Shown here piece by piece: positions 26,052 through 35,007 of a stretch of 35,007 nt of DNA; positions within the stretch are counted from its first letter, which is position 1, and every line of letters begins with the position of its first letter. Below the pieces are notes generated by a model. The model worked only from the letters and a program-made list of their open reading frames with translations, made no database searches and had not been told where the DNA came from. The translations under genes were made by a program, and so were the position numbers. Source of the DNA: Prochlorococcus sp. AG-315-I14 (GTDB lineage: Bacteria; Cyanobacteriota; Cyanobacteriia; PCC-6307; Cyanobiaceae); contig QBWF01000009.1 of NCBI GenBank assembly GCA_003283665.1, positions 1 through 35,007 of the forward strand. Direction: 5' to 3'.

Positions 26052-26956
26052 ATCATTCAGCGATTGAATCACCAACACCTTTTGGAAGGTTGTTAACTGC
26101 CATGGTTACGCCTTTCAATGAAAATGGAGGCGTGGATTATTCATTGGCTGCTGATTTAGCTAATTATTTAGTAGATCAAGGTTCTGATGGAATAGTTGTA
26201 TGTGGAACAACGGGTGAATCACCAACTTTGACTTGGATAGAGCAGCAAAAGATGTTGGAAACGGTTCGCAATGCCTTAGGCACTAGGGCAAAAGTATTAG
26301 CTGGAACAGGGAGTAATAGTACCTCTGAGGCAATTGAAGCAACGAAAGAAGCAGCAAACTCGGGAGCTGATGGAGCTTTAGTAGTTGTTCCGTATTACAA
26401 CAAACCACCTCAAGAAGGCTTAGAAGCTCATTTTCGATCTATTGCAAATGCTGCGCCAGAATTACCTTTAATGCTATATAACATTCCAGGACGCACAGGA
26501 TGTTCGATTTCACCTAGTATTGTTAGTAAGCTTATGGACTGCAGTAATGTAGTTAGTTTTAAAGCAGCAAGCGGTACAACAGAAGAAGTGACTCAATTAA
26601 GAACTCAATGTGGCCCAGGTTTGGCTGTATATAGCGGTGATGATGCTTTGGCTTTGCCAATGCTTTCTGTGGGAGCAGTAGGTGTTGTCAGTGTTGCTAG
26701 TCATCTAGTAGGTCCTAACTTGAAGAAAATGATTGAGAGTTATTTAAAAGGGAAATATAGTGATGCTCTGTATTTGCATGAGCAATTACAACCTCTTTTT
26801 AAAGCTCTTTTCGCGACTACAAACCCTATTCCTGTTAAGGCGGCACTCGAAGCAATTAGTTGGTCTGTTGGCCCTCCTCGTAGTCCTTTAGTTTCGTTGA
26901 ACAACGAAATGACAGAAGAACTTATGAAGATACTTGTTTCTTTGAGATTGATTTGA
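26048..26956 (+). CDS. dapA: 4-hydroxy-tetrahydrodipicolinate synthase
   Basis: DapA condenses pyruvate with aspartate semialdehyde, the committed step to lysine and diaminopimelate for peptidoglycan. The 302-residue TIM-barrel lyase shows GTTGESPTL at about 53-61, the catalytic Tyr144 in LYNIPGRTG, and the Schiff-base Lys172 in VSFKAASG, plus YSGDD. It overlaps asd by 4 bases and its substrate is the asd product. RNase J follows after 68 bases. Feedback by lysine is usual in bacteria, but the key residues were not checked. Confidence 0.97.
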   Translation: MNHSAIESPTPFGRLLTAMVTPFNENGGVDYSLAADLANYLVDQGSDGIVVCGTTGESPTLTWIEQQKMLETVRNALGTRAKVLAGTGSNSTSEAIEATKEAANSGADGALVVVPYYNKPPQEGLEAHFRSIANAAPELPLMLYNIPGRTGCSISPSIVSKLMDCSNVVSFKAASGTTEEVTQLRTQCGPGLAVYSGDDALALPMLSVGAVGVVSVASHLVGPNLKKMIESYLKGKYSDALYLHEQLQPLFKALFATTNPIPVKAALEAISWSVGPPRSPLVSLNNEMTEELMKILVSLRLI

Positions 26957-27024
26957 TTCTTTTCTACGTTTCGAGTTAATCGGTCCTTCCTTCAAGTAAA
27001 AACAAATTTTTCGCATACTTTTCC

Positions 27025-28974
27025 ATGACAAGTTCAATGAATTCTCAAAGGTCCAGAAATAATCAATCAAAAGATGCATGTTTGAGGATTATTCCTCTAG
27101 GAGGTCTTGGTGAGATTGGTAAAAATACCTGCGTTTTTGAATATGGTGATGACATCATGATTCTTGATGCTGGCCTTGCCTTCCCCACGGATGGGATGCA
27201 TGGAGTAAATGTTGTCATGCCAGATACAACCTATTTACGCGAGAATCAAAATCGTATACGCGGCATGGTTGTTACTCACGGACATGAAGATCATATCGGT
27301 GGTATTGCTCATCATTTGAAGAATTTTAATATTCCTATTATTTATGGTCCTCCTCTGGCTATGTCCATGCTTAGGGGAAAGATGGAAGAATCAGGTGTGG
27401 CTGATAGGACCACAATTCAAGTATGCGGTCCAAGAGAAGTAATCAAAGTTGGACAACATTTTTCAGTAGAATTTGTCAGGAATACACACTCAATTTCAGA
27501 TAGCTATTGCTTTGCTGTGACTACTCCAGTTGGAGTAATCTTTTTTACTGGTGATTTTAAATTTGATCAAACACCACCTGATGGCCAGCCTGCTGATTTG
27601 GCTAGAATGGCTCATTATGGTGAGAAGGGTGTTTTATGTCTTTTGTCAGATTCAACTAACTCAGAAGTACCTGGATTCACTCCTTCTGAATACTCTGTGT
27701 TCCCTAATTTAGATAGATATATCGCTACGGCAGAAGGCAGAGTAATGGTAACTACATTTGCTAGCTCCACTCATCGTGTTTCAATGCTTTTGGAGTTAGC
27801 GATGAAGAATGGAAGAAAGGTTGGGTTGTTAGGACGTTCGATGTTGAATGTAGTTGGAAAAGCAAGGGAGCTAGGCTATATGCGTTTCCCAGATGATTTG
27901 TTTTTCCCAATTAAACAAATCAGGGATTTGCCAGATAGAGAAACCTTTTTGTTGATGACTGGGAGCCAAGGAGAGTCAATGGCTGCGTTGAGTCGTATTG
28001 CACGAGGAGAACATCAACATGTTCAGTTGAAAACTAGCGATACTGTTATTTTTTCAGCTAGTCCGATTCCAGGTAACACAATTTCTGTGATGCATACAAT
28101 CGATAAGCTTGTAAAACTTGGAGCAAAAGTTATTTACGGAAAAGATAAAGGTATTCATGTTTCAGGTCATGGTTGCCAGGAAGATCAGAAATGGATGCTT
28201 GCCTTAACTAAACCAAAATATTTTATTCCAGTTCATGGGGAATACAGAATGCAGGTTCTTCATGGAAAAACTGCTGTATCAATGGGAGTAGCACCTGAAA
28301 ATGTATTGGTTATGGAAAATGGGGATGTTGCTGAGGTGAGGCCTGATTCTTTAAGGCAAGGGTCTCCAGTTAAGTCAGGTGTTGAATTGCTTGATTCATC
28401 AAGAACTGGAATTGTAGACACTCGAGCATTGAAAGAGCGTCAGCAACTAGCAGATGATGGGGTTATCACAGTACTTGCTGCTGTCAGCACTGATGGCGTA
28501 ATGGTTGCGCCACCAAGGGTGAATCTTCGTGGCGTTATTACTAGTGTTGACGTTAAGACCATGTGCAATTGGACTGAACGTGAAATTAACTGGGTGTTAG
28601 AAAATCGCTGGAAACAACTCGTACTCAAAACAGGAGGAAAATCTGTAGAGGTTGACTGGATTGGGTTGCAGAGAGAGGTAGAGGCAGGCTTATCACGTCG
28701 ATTAAGACGTGAGGTTCAAGCTGAGCCTCTAATACTTTGTCTTGTTCAGCCTGCGCCAGGTGGGACTCGTGCTTATAAACCTCAACTTGAGGAAAAAACC
28801 GATTCAAGACAAGTAATTAAAAAGACTGCAGAGAAATCTCTAAAACCTAGTAATTCTTCTGCCTCAGTTAAAGAAACAAAATCCAAAACAGAATCAACAA
28901 TTAATAATGAATCTAATTCTGATGAAATGCCTTCAGGCAGAACAAGAAGGCGTAGATCCGCAATTAGTTCATGA
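27025..28974 (+). CDS. rnj: Ribonuclease J
   Basis: RNase J is a metallo-beta-lactamase/beta-CASP ribonuclease with 5' exonuclease and endonuclease activity in mRNA turnover and rRNA processing. The 649-residue product has the metal motif THGHEDHIGG (His85, His87, Asp89, His90), FFTGDFKFDQTP, the beta-CASP region with ASSTHRVSM and LLMTGSQGE, SASPIPGN, and VHGEYRMQ. After about 570 comes a low-complexity tail rich in Lys, Ser and Glu that ends SGRTRRRRSAISS, which may contact RNA or partners. Cyanobacteria often use RNase J together with RNase E. It follows dapA on the same strand and converges with tilS, 8 bases away. Confidence 0.95.
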   Translation: MTSSMNSQRSRNNQSKDACLRIIPLGGLGEIGKNTCVFEYGDDIMILDAGLAFPTDGMHGVNVVMPDTTYLRENQNRIRGMVVTHGHEDHIGGIAHHLKNFNIPIIYGPPLAMSMLRGKMEESGVADRTTIQVCGPREVIKVGQHFSVEFVRNTHSISDSYCFAVTTPVGVIFFTGDFKFDQTPPDGQPADLARMAHYGEKGVLCLLSDSTNSEVPGFTPSEYSVFPNLDRYIATAEGRVMVTTFASSTHRVSMLLELAMKNGRKVGLLGRSMLNVVGKARELGYMRFPDDLFFPIKQIRDLPDRETFLLMTGSQGESMAALSRIARGEHQHVQLKTSDTVIFSASPIPGNTISVMHTIDKLVKLGAKVIYGKDKGIHVSGHGCQEDQKWMLALTKPKYFIPVHGEYRMQVLHGKTAVSMGVAPENVLVMENGDVAEVRPDSLRQGSPVKSGVELLDSSRTGIVDTRALKERQQLADDGVITVLAAVSTDGVMVAPPRVNLRGVITSVDVKTMCNWTEREINWVLENRWKQLVLKTGGKSVEVDWIGLQREVEAGLSRRLRREVQAEPLILCLVQPAPGGTRAYKPQLEEKTDSRQVIKKTAEKSLKPSNSSASVKETKSKTESTINNESNSDEMPSGRTRRRRSAISS

Positions 28975-28982
28975 TTAATAAT

Positions 28983-30008
28983 CTAGTTCTTTTTCTCTAA
29001 CTCAACTTTAATAGTTTTTTTGTTCCAGCTCACAATAAAACCTCCATGGAGATTGCATTGTCCCGGTGGTTTCTTAATGGAAATTTTGTAATTTAGTTCT
29101 TCTATTTGCAAAGCAGTAAATTTGTTTACTCCTCGTTGTTTAAGCCATGTAGCAAGTAATATTTTTCGGACTGAATTAGGAAAATTAATAATTTTCTTTC
29201 TAGATAAAGATTCTTCTTCTTCTTTGCAATCCCCTAATGCAATAGTTGCAAAAATGATTTCATCTTTGCTGTAGTTCTCAAATCTATTTGCCAATGCAGC
29301 TATTCGTAAGTCTGCTCCTTTATGAATTGAATTAAGGACTGGTAAGACCTTTTCTCTGACTTTGTTTCTTGTTAAATTTAAATTTGCATTAGAAGGATCC
29401 ATCCAAATTGGCAAGTTGAATTCATTACAGATTTCTCTAGTTTCATTTCTACTAAATCCTATTAGAGGACGTACTAAATTAATATTCTTTTCTAGTTCTC
29501 TATTTTCTTTCAGAGTACTTAGTCCCATGAGGTCAGTACCTCTTGCTAAATTCATAAGAATTGTTTCTGCCCGGTCAGTAGCTGTATGACCAGTTAATAC
29601 CCTTTTGCAGGGATATTTTAGATTATTTGATGATAAGAATTTAGCTCTACTTCTTAAATTTTTATATCTCCAATTCCTGGCTTTGTTTTCATTACTTACT
29701 TCTTCTTTCTGAGCTTGAATAGAATGAAAATTTATTTTATTTTTATTACACCAATTTTTTAATTCTTCTGCGAACCTATTGGAATCATTGTGCCATTGGT
29801 GGTCTCCATGCCAAACCTCAATATGCCAATCATAAAGCCTTCTTAAATCAAAAATTAACTTTAAAAGTGCCATGGAATCCTGCCCACCAGAAACTGCTAA
29901 TAAAAGTGTTGATTTATTCGGAAGTAGAGATTCATCTTTTTTCAGTCTTTTATGTAAACGTGTATGCCATGGACTCCAAGACTTTTGATTTTTGGCAGAT
30001 TGTGACAT
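28983..30008 (-). CDS. tilS: tRNA(Ile)-lysidine synthase
   Basis: TilS attaches lysine to C34 of tRNA-Ile(CAU), so that it reads AUA rather than AUG. The PP-loop ATPase motif SGGQDS is at 40-45, and other conserved parts are [18 protein letters not shown] and [16 protein letters not shown] place the start at ATG 30008 (341 residues). The frame extends to TTG 30068, but that would leave only 25 bases to the divergent ycf23 ATG. The protein is basic. The C-terminal substrate-binding part is short compared with E. coli TilS, as in many small genomes. It ends 8 bases from the convergent rnj. Confidence 0.93.
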   Translation of the reverse strand: MSQSAKNQKSWSPWHTRLHKRLKKDESLLPNKSTLLLAVSGGQDSMALLKLIFDLRRLYDWHIEVWHGDHQWHNDSNRFAEELKNWCNKNKINFHSIQAQKEEVSNENKARNWRYKNLRSRAKFLSSNNLKYPCKRVLTGHTATDRAETILMNLARGTDLMGLSTLKENRELEKNINLVRPLIGFSRNETREICNEFNLPIWMDPSNANLNLTRNKVREKVLPVLNSIHKGADLRIAALANRFENYSKDEIIFATIALGDCKEEEESLSRKKIINFPNSVRKILLATWLKQRGVNKFTALQIEELNYKISIKKPPGQCNLHGGFIVSWNKKTIKVELEKKN

Positions 30009-30093
30009 TTGCTTTGGTTTTAACTGCCTATTCTCATTTTGTGAGTTCTTTTGCTGAGTCAGTGCCAAAATTGGATAGATTGTTGCTGTTTTT

Positions 30094-30873
30094 ATGACAC
30101 TCTTACATTCTTTACCTGGATCACTTCAAAAGAGTTTTAAGAATAGGTCTTTGTTTAAAGTAATTTCTGGTTTAAATAATTTCAATCCAAAATTAGTAAC
30201 TCAAGTTTCTAAAGCTGCAGGTTATGGAGGAGCTGATTTATTGGATATAGCTTGTGATCCAGAATTAGTTCGATTAGCTAAAGAAGCTTCAGCTGTGCCA
30301 ATTTGTGTAAGTTCTGTTGAGCCAGGCCTCTTCCCACAGGCTGTGAAAGCAGGGGCTTCAATTGTGGAAATTGGTAATTTTGATTCTTTTTATCCCAAGG
30401 GACGTTTTTTCTTTGCTGATGAAGTACTTGAATTAGCAACTGAAACTCGATCTCTGCTACCAGAGGTCGTTGTGTCGGTAACTGTTCCTCATATCTTGCC
30501 TTTAGACAGTCAAGCTCAATTAGCCTTAGATCTTATTGATAAGGGAGTCGATTTAATTCAAACCGAGGGTGGAACGAGTTCGGAACCAAAAAGTCCAGGA
30601 GCTTTAGGCTTGATTGAGAAAGCAGCTCCTACATTGGCGGCTACTTACACTATTGCTAGTGCTATGGAAAAGTCTGTCAAGAAGGTCCCATTGATTTGTG
30701 CTTCTGGTCTTTCTGACATTACTGTTGCAATGGCTATATCTGCTGGAGCTTCTGGAGTTGGAATAGGTTCTGCTATTAACAAATTAAATGATGAGTTGGG
30801 AATGATTGCTGCAATTAAATCTATTCGTCAAGCCCTTTCATCTTTTGAATTGGTTTCTACGAAAAATCAATAA
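30094..30873 (+). CDS. ycf23: Ycf23 / DUF561 family protein
   Basis: The 259-residue protein matches Ycf23 (DUF561), a conserved cyanobacterial and red-algal plastid protein of unknown function. The opening [36 protein letters not shown] is characteristic, as are [11 protein letters not shown] and [10 protein letters not shown]. The repeated beta-alpha pattern and the [12 protein letters not shown] near the C-terminus suggest a TIM-barrel fold, with that last motif resembling a phosphate-binding loop. No catalytic residue can be named. It is divergent from tilS and is followed by uvrB after 92 bases. Confidence 0.85.
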   Translation: MTLLHSLPGSLQKSFKNRSLFKVISGLNNFNPKLVTQVSKAAGYGGADLLDIACDPELVRLAKEASAVPICVSSVEPGLFPQAVKAGASIVEIGNFDSFYPKGRFFFADEVLELATETRSLLPEVVVSVTVPHILPLDSQAQLALDLIDKGVDLIQTEGGTSSEPKSPGALGLIEKAAPTLAATYTIASAMEKSVKKVPLICASGLSDITVAMAISAGASGVGIGSAINKLNDELGMIAAIKSIRQALSSFELVSTKNQ

Positions 30874-30965
30874 GTTCTTATAAGCAGCAATAAATTTTCT
30901 ATTAAATAAATAGGTGATTATTTTCAAAATAAGAAATTTGCTTTATTTCAAGAGAGACTAAACAT

Positions 30966-33002
30966 ATGCCTGAATATCATCTTCAAGCTCCTTATGTCCC
31001 CAAAGGTGACCAACCTGCTGCTATTGAAGGACTTTTTGCAGGGGTAAATGATGGTGAGAAGTTCCAAACTTTGTTAGGAGCAACTGGTACAGGAAAGACA
31101 TTTACAATAGCTAATTTAATAGCAAAAACTGGAAGACCTGCTCTCGTTTTAGCTCATAATAAAACTCTTGCAGCTCAGCTATGTAATGAACTTAGGGAAT
31201 TTTTCCCTGATAATGCTGTTGAATATTTTATTTCTTATTATGATTATTATCAACCAGAAGCATATGTACCTGTTAGTGATACTTATATAGCAAAGACATC
31301 ATCAATTAATGAAGAGATAGATATGTTGCGACATTCTGCAACAAGATCTTTATTTGAACGTGATGATGTAATAGTTGTTGCCTCAATTAGTTGTATTTAT
31401 GGACTTGGTATCCCTAGTGAATATTTAAAAGCATCTATAAAATTTGAAGTAGGACAGCATATAGACTTAAGGTTATGTTTAAGAGCCTTAGTATCTAATC
31501 AATATACTCGCAATGATTTAGAAATAAGTCGAGGTAGATTCAGAGTTAGAGGAGATGTTTTAGAAATAGGACCAGCATATGATGATAGGTTAGTTAGACT
31601 TGAGTTATTCGGTGATGAGGTTGAAAGTATAACTCATGTTGACCCAACAACTGGAGAGGTTTTGAGTCAGTTAGCTTCTATTAATATATATCCAGCAAAG
31701 CATTTTGTAACTCCTAAAGAACGCTTAGATATTGCAGTAAAAGAAATCAACAAAGAATTAAAAGAAAGATTAGAATTGTTTAATAATGAGGGTAAATTAC
31801 TGGAAGCTCAGAGGCTAGAACAAAGAACTAAATATGATTTAGCAATGCTAAAAGAAGTAGGCTATTGTAATGGAGTAGAAAACTATGCACGTCATCTTTC
31901 TGGACGTAAAGAAGGAACACCACCGGAATGCTTGATTGATTATTTCCCTAAGAATTGGTTGTTATTTATTGATGAGAGTCATGTTACATGCCCTCAATTG
32001 AGAGCTATGTATAATGGAGATCAAGCTAGAAAAAAAGTCTTAATAGATCATGGGTTTAGATTGCCTAGTGCGGCAGATAATCGTCCTTTAAAAGATCTAG
32101 AATTTTGGAACAAAGCTCAACAAACTATATTTATAAGTGCAACACCTGGTGATTGGGAATTATCTAAAAGCCAAGATCATATAGTTGAGCAGGTAATTCG
32201 ACCAACGGGCGTTCTAGATCCAATAGTTGAAGTTCGACCAACAGAAGGTCAAGTTGAGGATTTACTTTTCGAGATTAGAAAAAGAGCAAGTAAGAATCAA
32301 AGAATATTAGTTACTACTCTTACCAAAAGAATGGCTGAAGATCTTACTGATTACCTGTCAGACAATAAAATAAGAGTTCGTTATTTACATTCTGAAATCC
32401 ATTCAATAGAGCGCATTGAAATTATTCAAGATTTACGTCTTGGAGAGTATGATGTTTTAGTTGGGGTTAATCTTTTAAGAGAGGGTTTAGACTTACCTGA
32501 AGTTTCTCTGGTAGTTATTCTTGATGCTGATAAAGAAGGATTTTTGAGAGCTGAAAGATCTTTAGTTCAAACTATTGGAAGAGCTGCGAGACATATAGAA
32601 GGATATGCTTTACTTTATGCTGATAAGATGACAGATTCGATGGCAAAAGCCATTAGTAAAACTGAACGACGTCGTGAAATTCAATATCAATATAATAAAG
32701 ACAATGGAATTATTCCCGCTCCTGCTGGTAAAAAACCTAACAATTCAATTCTGTCATTTTTAGAACTATCTAGAAGATTAAATAAAGATGGCAATAATGA
32801 TGATCTTGTTGATATTGCAAATAAATTAGTAGATGAGTTTTCTTCGGATAAAGATGGTGGATTATCTTTAGATTCGTTACCAGAAGTAATTGATAAGCTT
32901 GAATCTAAAATGAAAAGTGCTGCTAAGGATTTAGATTTTGAAAAAGCTGCAATCTTACGAGATAGGATCAAGAAATTGCGACATCGTTTAGTAAGACAAT
33001 GA
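30966..33002 (+). CDS. uvrB: UvrABC system protein B
   Basis: UvrB verifies DNA damage and recruits UvrC in nucleotide excision repair. The 678-residue product has Walker A GATGTGKT at 38-45, the damage-probing beta-hairpin [12 protein letters not shown], the DESH box at 336-339, helicase motifs including SATPGDWE and QTIGRAARH, and the C-terminal UVR domain (about 640-675, [22 protein letters not shown]) that contacts UvrC. The ATG at 30966 has an upstream AGAGAG-like ribosome-binding site about 10 bases away. It is an ordinary full-length copy. It ends 4 bases from the convergent lysC. Confidence 0.98.
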   Translation: MPEYHLQAPYVPKGDQPAAIEGLFAGVNDGEKFQTLLGATGTGKTFTIANLIAKTGRPALVLAHNKTLAAQLCNELREFFPDNAVEYFISYYDYYQPEAYVPVSDTYIAKTSSINEEIDMLRHSATRSLFERDDVIVVASISCIYGLGIPSEYLKASIKFEVGQHIDLRLCLRALVSNQYTRNDLEISRGRFRVRGDVLEIGPAYDDRLVRLELFGDEVESITHVDPTTGEVLSQLASINIYPAKHFVTPKERLDIAVKEINKELKERLELFNNEGKLLEAQRLEQRTKYDLAMLKEVGYCNGVENYARHLSGRKEGTPPECLIDYFPKNWLLFIDESHVTCPQLRAMYNGDQARKKVLIDHGFRLPSAADNRPLKDLEFWNKAQQTIFISATPGDWELSKSQDHIVEQVIRPTGVLDPIVEVRPTEGQVEDLLFEIRKRASKNQRILVTTLTKRMAEDLTDYLSDNKIRVRYLHSEIHSIERIEIIQDLRLGEYDVLVGVNLLREGLDLPEVSLVVILDADKEGFLRAERSLVQTIGRAARHIEGYALLYADKMTDSMAKAISKTERRREIQYQYNKDNGIIPAPAGKKPNNSILSFLELSRRLNKDGNNDDLVDIANKLVDEFSSDKDGGLSLDSLPEVIDKLESKMKSAAKDLDFEKAAILRDRIKKLRHRLVRQ

Positions 33003-33023
33003 GAAATTAATTGTTATTTTCTC
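33001..33023. terminator. Possible bidirectional terminator hairpin at the uvrB-lysC junction
   Basis: GAGAAA at 33001-33006 pairs with TTTCTC at 33018-33023 around an 11-base AT-rich loop, spanning both stop codons. The stem is 6 bp and weak, and the T-rich stretches are short, so this is tentative. Confidence 0.3.
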
Positions 33024-34773
33024 CTAATTTAAAGCAAGCATGAATTGCATTTAATGCATCCTCACCATTTATTTCTGGAATAATACATGTTGTTCTTATT
33101 TCACTTGTAGCAATCATTTCTATATTTATTTTTTCATTAGCTAATGCTCTAAACATTTTCCCTGCAGTACCTCTGGTGAAAGGCATTCCAGAACCCACAG
33201 CACTTACTCTGGCTATTGCTTTTCCTTCTTCTAATGTTGCTCCTTTCCAATTAGATATAAGTTCCTCTAAAGCAAATGTTGCTTCTTTTCGATCATTTTT
33301 CTTTACAGTGAAACTTATATCTTTAGTATTGTCTGTATGCTTTCTTTCAGACTGAACTATTGTATCTAATGTGATTTTATTATCTGCTAGAATAGAGCAA
33401 ATAGTAGAAGCTGTCCCAGGCCTGTCAGGAACGTTTTTAACACTGATTTGGATTTGATCTTTATCTAAAGCAACTCCTCTTACTTCAGGTTCATGATTAT
33501 CTTCTGGAATAACATTAAGACTAATTTGTTTATTATTTAATTTGAAAAAGTTTCCAACAGCACGTAAAGCTTTTGCTCCTAAATCGGCATCTATAACACA
33601 ACTAACTTTAACTTCACTTGTCGCTATAAGTCGGATGTTAACTCCAGAATTTGATAGAGTTTCGAATAGAGAAGAAGCTATGCCAGCTCTACCCATAATC
33701 CCAGCTCCATTAATACTTAGTTTAGTCATATTACTTTCTGTTGATATTTTACCACCAATATATTTTATAAGTTTTTGACATTGGAAATATGCATTTTCTA
33801 ATTCAGATTCTTTAACGGTAAAAGTAATATCATTGTTACTTCCTTGGTGTGTTGCTTGAATAATTAAATCAACATTGACTCCCCCTTTTGAAAGAGTTTC
33901 GAATAGATCAGCAGCTATTCCTGGACGATCTGGAATGTTTGATAGTGCAATAATGGCTTGATGTTCTATAAGTTCTAATCCATGTACTGGACTTCGGTGT
34001 TCAATCCCACCTTTGGTTAGCACATTATTTTTTTTACTAGTTAGAACGGTTCCAGAAAGATTATCCCAACTTGATTTAACTAAAAGAGTCACTCCATAAT
34101 TTCTTGCAATTTCAACTGCACGTGGATGTAAAACAGATGCCCCCAGACTTGCTAGTTCTAACATTTCATCACAACTAATATTTTGCATAAGTTGTGCATT
34201 TTTAACTATTCGAGGATCTGTTGTTAAGACACCGGGGACATCGGTATAAATTTCACATGCGTTAGCTTCTAGAGCTGCTGCCAAAGCAACTGCAGAGGTG
34301 TCTGAACCTCCTCTTCCTAAAGTTGTTATTTCAGGTATGCCACCAATCCCAAGGCTTGTTCCTTGAAATCCGGCGACAACTATTATTTTGCCTTGATCTA
34401 ATAGAGGTCTGATTCTATCTGTTCTTATTTCTAATATTCTTGCTCGTCCATGAGCAGACTCAGTAATTATTCCAGCTTGATTTCCTGTCATTGAGATAGT
34501 TTGTACTCCTAATTCATTTAGAGCCATAGCTAACAAAGATATAGAAACTTGCTCTCCTGTTGAAAGGAGCATGTCCATTTCTCTTTTGGGTGGATGACTA
34601 CTGATTTTTGAGGCTAAAGTTGTTAGTTCATCTGTGGAGTGTCCCATCGCTGAGACAACAATAACGAGATCATTTCCTTCTTCTTTGCTTGCTTTGATCC
34701 TCTTTGCTACTGACTGAATACGCTCGATACTTCCTAAGGAGGTGCCGCCAAATTTTTGAACCAGCAAAGTCAT
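33007..34773 (-). CDS. lysC: Aspartate kinase with four ACT domains
   Basis: LysC phosphorylates aspartate, the first step to lysine, threonine and methionine, and is normally feedback-controlled through ACT domains. The 588-residue protein starts MTLLVQKFGGTSLGS, with KFGGTS at 7-12, then TTLGRGGSDTSAVALAAALEA and YTDVPGVLTTDPR in the kinase domain (about 1-245). The remainder holds two tandem ACT pairs, recognised by the repeated phrase NIPDRPGIAADLF and NVPDRPGTASTIC, and by two GIMGRAGIASSLFETL/MPFTRGTAGKMFRAL units. This is longer than the usual two-ACT enzyme of about 405 residues. Four-ACT enzymes are known from cyanobacteria such as Synechocystis. Which amino acids bind is not visible. 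holA follows upstream on the same strand. Confidence 0.97.
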   Translation of the reverse strand: MTLLVQKFGGTSLGSIERIQSVAKRIKASKEEGNDLVIVVSAMGHSTDELTTLASKISSHPPKREMDMLLSTGEQVSISLLAMALNELGVQTISMTGNQAGIITESAHGRARILEIRTDRIRPLLDQGKIIVVAGFQGTSLGIGGIPEITTLGRGGSDTSAVALAAALEANACEIYTDVPGVLTTDPRIVKNAQLMQNISCDEMLELASLGASVLHPRAVEIARNYGVTLLVKSSWDNLSGTVLTSKKNNVLTKGGIEHRSPVHGLELIEHQAIIALSNIPDRPGIAADLFETLSKGGVNVDLIIQATHQGSNNDITFTVKESELENAYFQCQKLIKYIGGKISTESNMTKLSINGAGIMGRAGIASSLFETLSNSGVNIRLIATSEVKVSCVIDADLGAKALRAVGNFFKLNNKQISLNVIPEDNHEPEVRGVALDKDQIQISVKNVPDRPGTASTICSILADNKITLDTIVQSERKHTDNTKDISFTVKKNDRKEATFALEELISNWKGATLEEGKAIARVSAVGSGMPFTRGTAGKMFRALANEKINIEMIATSEIRTTCIIPEINGEDALNAIHACFKLGENNN

Positions 34774-34812
34774 TTAACTCTTTTGAACTCCTTGATTATT
34801 TCAGTTATTAGT

Positions 34813-35007
34813 CTAATTTTTACTTTCTGTTAGCAGATTATCTTTAAAAGCATCGATTGGTTTAAGTCCTGATTTTATTGAGGCTTCAATTTTTAGAAGT
34901 TTTTTCATCAATTCAAGGAACATTGATGAGGGTTTACCATGGATTTGTTTTCGAATAACAAAAATTCGTTTGGGATTGGAAATCCCTGCAAGTTTAGCGA
35001 TATCGTT
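34813..35007 (-). CDS. holA: DNA polymerase III delta subunit, C-terminal fragment (cut by window edge)
   Basis: A minus-strand frame enters from the right edge and stops at 34813-34815, giving 64 residues. The segment reads AKLAGISNPKRIFVIRKQ, then a helix, then LLKIEASIKSGLKPIDAF and DNLL at the end. The pattern of a helix ending in L..IE..IKSG..P..AF matches the C-terminal domain of clamp-loader delta subunits. It lies 39 bases upstream of lysC on the same strand. The name rests on this short match, so a different AAA-clamp-loader-like protein is possible. Confidence 0.65.
   Translation of the reverse strand, partial: NDIAKLAGISNPKRIFVIRKQIHGKPSSMFLELMKKLLKIEASIKSGLKPIDAFKDNLLTESKN

Noticed and set aside
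1..35007. CRISPR arrays, insertion sequences, phage genes, tRNA or rRNA genes
   Set aside because: No direct-repeat arrays, transposase or integrase motifs, or cloverleaf sequences were seen; all gaps are under 200 bases and gene content is core metabolism throughout.

Overview
The window looks like an ordinary core-genome stretch of a marine picocyanobacterium, most likely Prochlorococcus. The DNA is AT-rich and tightly packed. Genes typical of an oxygenic phototroph are present: sqdB and sqdX for sulfolipid, a Psb34/ssl1498-type small membrane protein, Ycf37, Ycf23, a cyanobacterial chorismate lyase, an acyl-lipid desaturase and an aspartate kinase with four ACT units. The clade within Prochlorococcus cannot be fixed by eye. 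I see no mobile element, CRISPR array, tRNA or rRNA, and no gene-free stretch over 300 bases. The longest gaps are 21067-21257, 24862-25019 and 15580-15721.

Layout. Bases 1-102 hold the tail of an unidentified plus-strand gene. Minus-strand genes follow: chorismate lyase, mnmG, dnaB, rplI and a fatty-acid desaturase. A short divergent promoter region (5625-5703) carries a perfect 18-bp palindrome. From it a plus-strand cluster runs right: a possible HTH protein, a PLP-dependent lyase of the methionine gamma-lyase/'aluminum resistance' family, gcvH, gcvP, then a small conserved protein. The minus-strand block 11528-16309 holds sqdX, sqdB, a 55-residue Psb34-like gene, thiG, ycf37, rplT and rpmI. 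The plus-strand pair 16395-19321 is a SpoIID/LytB-domain envelope protein and a membrane glycosyltransferase. The minus-strand block 19330-24861 is dnaX, clpX, clpP and tig. The plus-strand block 25020-28974 is asd, dapA and RNase J. Then come tilS (-), ycf23 (+), uvrB (+), lysC (-) and the C-terminal end of a probable holA (-).

Functional links. lysC, asd and dapA give the entry steps of lysine/threonine synthesis. tig, clpP and clpX form a folding and proteolysis set. dnaB, dnaX and holA are replisome parts, and uvrB is DNA repair. mnmG and tilS modify tRNA. sqdB and sqdX are the complete two-step sulfolipid pathway. gcvH and gcvP are two of the glycine cleavage proteins; gcvT is not in the window.

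No convincing new system was found. The best lead is the 5625-7746 region: a palindromic, operator-like element between a desaturase gene and an uncharacterised possible DNA-binding protein, which itself leads a cluster with a PLP lyase and gcvHP. All five convergent gene junctions are separated by only 4-8 bases, so transcripts probably overlap at their 3' ends.
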